Positions 20,895 to 23,507 of a stretch of 23,507 nucleotides of DNA are shown here, one piece after another (the stretch's first letter is position 1; the number at the start of each line of letters is the position of its first letter). The notes under the pieces are model-generated. The model ran no database searches and had not been told where the DNA came from. It was given only the letters and a program-made list of their open reading frames with translations. Source of the DNA: a virus; the IMG/VR virus record IMGVR_UViG_3300043544_000026, positions 1-23,507 of that record. The stretch is one strand, 5' to 3'. The position numbers were made by a program, and so were the translations under genes.

Positions 20895-21308
20895 TTATGT
20901 CACCGTTGGTATATTATACACCGTCTCTATGGTTTTTGCCTCTGCCTTTATCCTTACGACGTCGCTTGTAAAGATTTCGTCGGCGTCGTAATCTGTAAAG
21001 ACCAGGTGCATTCCGGCTAAATTAACCGGACTTGAGCTTATAATTTCCACTCTGTCTGCATTAGTGCAAAGCCTTAAAAAGTCTGCATCGGCAATGTTGA
21101 CATTCTGCAGGATTGCTATTTCGATTCTAATTCTGTATCCTCTGCGTAGTTTTTCGATGCTCCGGTCGGCTTTTTCTACGACCTCATCGAGCGGTTCGTA
21201 CCGTACCCGGATGTAATGCCCTGATGAGGCCTGGTACGTCCTGGTTATGTACGTTTCACCTACTGTCACTTTTAGTTGAATGCTTTCCAGTAAAAAGAAA
21301 TTAGGCAT
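20895..21308 (-). CDS. Protein of unknown function next to the lysis genes
   Basis: The product has 137 residues. Its ATG overlaps the small holin-like gene's end by 8 nt, in the same ATGCCTAA arrangement as the tail-tip gene start. The sequence is strand-rich and charged (QLKVTVGETYITRTYQASSG, RRGYRIRIEIAILQ, LRLCTNADRVEIISSSPVNL, HLVFTDYDADEIF). There is no signal peptide, membrane helix or catalytic motif. The beta-rich build and its position shortly after the tail-tip gene suggest a small tail or fibre-associated virion protein; that is inference only. Confidence 0.68.
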   Translation of the reverse strand: MPNFFLLESIQLKVTVGETYITRTYQASSGHYIRVRYEPLDEVVEKADRSIEKLRRGYRIRIEIAILQNVNIADADFLRLCTNADRVEIISSSPVNLAGMHLVFTDYDADEIFTSDVVRIKAEAKTIETVYNIPTVT

Positions 21309-21456
21309 TTCTCCCCCTTATCAAATCCAGGGTTGTTTCTGATCCAATCCAAACCATAGCGACGACTAACCAGGTGAAGTCGGAAATTTTACCCGCTAAA
21401 AGTAGCAGGGTAGCAATAAGAAACACCAAAAATTTCCGACTTAAAAATTTCCGCAT
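21301..21456 (-). CDS. Two-helix holin candidate
   Basis: The product has 51 residues. The ATG at 21454-21456 follows GAGGCGAGT, eight bases after the tail-tip stop. Residues about 8-22 (KFLVFLIATLLLLAG) and 28-41 (TWLVVAMVWIGSET) span the membrane. The start MRKFLSRKF and the pattern K-[IL]-x-D-x-T-W-x-V-V resemble small phage holins that open M-K-x-L-x-S-R-K-F. A holin would permeabilise the inner membrane so that the leaderless M15 endolysin reaches the cell wall. It is separated from the XhlA-like protein by three genes. Confidence 0.72.
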   Translation of the reverse strand: MRKFLSRKFLVFLIATLLLLAGKISDFTWLVVAMVWIGSETTLDLIRGRNA

Positions 21457-21463
21457 ACTCGCC

Positions 21464-23507
21464 TCACTGTATAATAAAGCCCACCGCTGGCACTGGCTGT
21501 CCAGTCTCTGCCGTATATCCGCTTGACGGCGCTTGTGCCGGCAATGAACTATCGCTCGTATAATAGTCTGTTACGCTCGCAGTTCCAAGTGTTGGCGTTC
21601 GCATGGCCATGCAAGCTCCGACAGGTATCGCACTCACCGACACCGCCGCACTGCTACGCAACGCCATCCAGTATAAGCCAGGGTTTAGCACTATGTTAAA
21701 ACTTGCAGTTTTGATTCCGCTCTCTGTGGAATAGGAGAGGTTTGCACTTTGCAAAAGCACGTTTGGATACCCTTGTTCTGTGCTGTTATAGACGCCAATG
21801 CTCACAGTAGCCGTTGCACTTGCCGTTATATTGATTGCCACCGATTGAATTGTTGTTTTCCGTGTAACCACAAAAGGCCACCAATAGGTGCGTGAGCCTC
21901 CAATTATTGTTCTGGTCGTGAGTGTTGTGGCATTCAAAAGCCCAGCAATCCAATAGCTCGTATCGCCTGGCACTGCTGGAGTCGGGCTTATAAATTGATC
22001 CGGCGAGACAAGTTCTAAACCGGTGCCGTCATTATTCACCTTTACAATCTTGCCGCTGTGTCCGGAAAGGCTGCCGGGCCCATCAAGTAGCTCTGAAAAT
22101 TTGAAACCTTCGATGATGTTATGTTTTGAAATGCCGCTTGTGATTGCTACGGCCCTGATTACGAGCGGATATTCATCAAAGTTTCCTTCAAAAACAAGCT
22201 CCAACGTGTAATAGCAAACCACCGCTCCATCGTAAATTAGCGGTACCTCAATCGGTTTAATAAACGTAGTGTTCAAAAATGCATAGGAGCCAAGGTCGTA
22301 TTCTACCACCCCGAGGCAGAAGTCTTCCTCACTGCATAGGATTACCCTTGCTGATATTTTTATGCTCTGCCCTGTTGAAAACCCGGCGACTTTTATTACC
22401 TTTTTTGCATTTCTGGTTTCACTGTATGGTCCATTAGTGCGGATGAATAGCTTTTGAGCCGTTTTTATGGATGCAGTTGTTCCGCTGTCCGCCACGGCTA
22501 CCCAGCCTCTGCCGAGGTAGTTCCACTGCAGGCTAAAATTGTTAAGCACCCAGCCATAGTCCTCTTGGAAGAAAAACGGGTTTATATTGTCTATGACTCC
22601 CTCTGTTGCTATGACGTCTATCTCTGTCGTTGTAGTTTGTTTTGGCTGTGTAACGTTTTCCATTTCTGCCGTTATCTGTACTTGCTTTGTGTGGTACATC
22701 CCTCTAAAAGTGTAGACAAAGAGGTATTGTGGCTTTAGAGTCGTCACGTTTATGGTTGTATAAAGCACGCCGGAAGCCCTTACTGCCGCCCCCGTATGGG
22801 ATACGAGCTGGCCGGTATCTGCTTCAAATACCTTTATGTCGCAGTAGGTCGGGGTTTCGTATCCTAATGACCGGTATGAAAGCTTCGCACGTATCACGAA
22901 TCCGATGGGTGTCCTTTGCCACGAAGCGGCAAGATTGCAATCTATAACGATCCAGCTAATCTGATCCTGGTTGCCTGGCCATTCCACATCTACGTCCGAT
23001 TGGTAAACCACAATCTGGTATTCAAACTTGCCATCCGTGTTAAAAGTGTAAGAAGTGAGGACCCCTGTTTCTATGTTTCCTTCCGGGTTCTCAAATTGTA
23101 TTTTCATTCCCAGTGCAGACGTGATGTCACTGTAACTCCGGACGGTGTAAGTTTTAAGCCGTGCCCAGCTCCGCCTCTTTGCTAAGAGCGTCCTGGCCAT
23201 CTCGCCCGTCACCGGAAGACTAACTATCTCATCGGACCCACTCCACCAAGCCGTTGTTTCCGGTATTGTCTCGCCGTCTATTGTCTGGATGATGTACCTC
23301 TTGTGTGCGTCAATTTCTCTTTTTTCGTCTGCCATAAACTCATAGTCCGATTTTTTCAAAAATATTCCGCTGTCAGGGGAATTGTCCCAGTTTAAGAATT
23401 GGTAGCTGTTAATAAACCCGGCAGGGCAAATTTGTAGAAGCGCTTCATCGTAATCCGCCAGGTAGATGTTTCCGCTGCTTGCGATCTTTCCCAGCCCACC
23501 CGTCCTG
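21464..23507 (-). CDS. Tail-tip / receptor-binding protein, C-terminal part (gene begins at 1724 on the circle)
   Basis: The frame is open from the right edge to TGA 21466-21464, and the shared terminal repeat places it in register with the frame starting at 1724. The ordinary-looking TTG start at 23359 is internal. The full protein has 1187 residues. Residues about 977-1010 contain FSELLDGPGSLSGHSGKIVK then VNNDGTGLEL, a hinge motif common in phage fibres. The last 175 residues (DTSYWIAGLLNATTLTTRTI, then VSIGVYNSTEQGYPNVLLQS, NPGLYWMALRSS) match a recurring beta-sandwich head found at the tips of fibres and receptor-binding proteins. The C-terminus is therefore the likely host-recognition part. 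Confidence 0.85.
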   Translation of the reverse strand, partial: RTGGLGKIASSGNIYLADYDEALLQICPAGFINSYQFLNWDNSPDSGIFLKKSDYEFMADEKREIDAHKRYIIQTIDGETIPETTAWWSGSDEIVSLPVTGEMARTLLAKRRSWARLKTYTVRSYSDITSALGMKIQFENPEGNIETGVLTSYTFNTDGKFEYQIVVYQSDVDVEWPGNQDQISWIVIDCNLAASWQRTPIGFVIRAKLSYRSLGYETPTYCDIKVFEADTGQLVSHTGAAVRASGVLYTTINVTTLKPQYLFVYTFRGMYHTKQVQITAEMENVTQPKQTTTTEIDVIATEGVIDNINPFFFQEDYGWVLNNFSLQWNYLGRGWVAVADSGTTASIKTAQKLFIRTNGPYSETRNAKKVIKVAGFSTGQSIKISARVILCSEEDFCLGVVEYDLGSYAFLNTTFIKPIEVPLIYDGAVVCYYTLELVFEGNFDEYPLVIRAVAITSGISKHNIIEGFKFSELLDGPGSLSGHSGKIVKVNNDGTGLELVSPDQFISPTPAVPGDTSYWIAGLLNATTLTTRTIIGGSRTYWWPFVVTRKTTIQSVAINITASATATVSIGVYNSTEQGYPNVLLQSANLSYSTESGIKTASFNIVLNPGLYWMALRSSAAVSVSAIPVGACMAMRTPTLGTASVTDYYTSDSSLPAQAPSSGYTAETGQPVPAVGFIIQ
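23304..23507. repeat. Direct terminal repeat, right copy
   Basis: This is the second copy of the 204-bp terminal sequence. It differs at one base, A23380, which makes Ser instead of Ala in the tail-tip protein. Joining the two copies gives a unique length of 23,303 bp. Confidence 0.97.

Noticed and set aside
23200-23359. Independent start at the TTG (23359) for a separate 631-residue tail protein
   Set aside because: The frame continues upstream without a stop through the terminal repeat to the ATG at 1724. The TTG has no ribosome site and is internal to a 1187-residue protein.
1-23507. tRNA, rRNA, insertion sequence or attachment site
   Set aside because: No cloverleaf-like sequence, transposase, integrase or flanking duplication was seen by eye on either strand; a covariance-model tRNA scan would settle the first point.

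Overview
The window is one complete small tailed-bacteriophage genome written out linearly. Its first 204 bases return as its last 204 (1-204 and 23304-23507) with one mismatch, so the unique circle is about 23,303 bp. One long tail gene runs off the left edge and re-enters at the right edge in the same frame. Shine-Dalgarno sites are strong throughout (runs such as GGAGG or GGGGGG 4-9 nt before starts), and the two early promoters have TTGACA / 17 bp / TATRCT boxes. The host is therefore a bacterium with ordinary sigma-70-type promoters. A C-terminal outer-membrane-like strand in one lysis-region protein hints at a diderm host. The host genus cannot be read from the sequence; the small genome and Lys/Glu/Arg/Ile-rich proteins would suit a thermophile, but that is only an impression.

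Layout: every gene but one is on the minus strand and forms one nearly gapless chain with 1-8 nt overlaps. Transcription diverges at 18.8-19.05 kb. Leftward come, in order, a Cas4/RecB-type nuclease, an ERF annealing protein, a small membrane protein, a ribbon-helix-helix regulator, a winged-helix protein, a replication-initiator-like protein with iterons inside its gene, an unknown gene, an Hjc-like resolvase and a ParB-methyltransferase with a lost C-terminus. The packaging and head genes follow: small and large terminase, a portal fused to a Mu-F-like domain, prohead protease, major capsid protein, a 62-residue gene, head-tail connector and tail-completion protein. Next are the tail genes: a tail-terminator-like protein, major tail protein, tail assembly chaperone with a -1 frameshift extension, a 605-residue tape measure and a 1187-residue tail-tip/receptor-binding protein that crosses the window edges. 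The chain ends with a two-helix holin candidate, an unknown gene, an M15 peptidase endolysin, a membrane-anchored spanin candidate and an XhlA-like gene. The only plus-strand gene (19074-19628) has its own promoter and terminator, like a moron.

How it works together: head genes of HK97 type plus a tape measure and tail chaperone, with no sheath gene, indicate a siphovirus. I see no polymerase, primase, helicase, single-strand-binding protein, integrase or phage repressor. Replication therefore probably relies on host machinery recruited by the initiator-like protein, while the ERF protein, the nuclease and the resolvase would provide a recombination module. The ERF protein ends in an SSB-like acidic tip, a possible recruitment handle. 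The points most worth checking are that tip, the iteron cluster, the frameshift site, the truncated methyltransferase with an out-of-frame remnant, the hairpin whose loop repeats complement a neighbouring start codon, and the orphan plus-strand gene.
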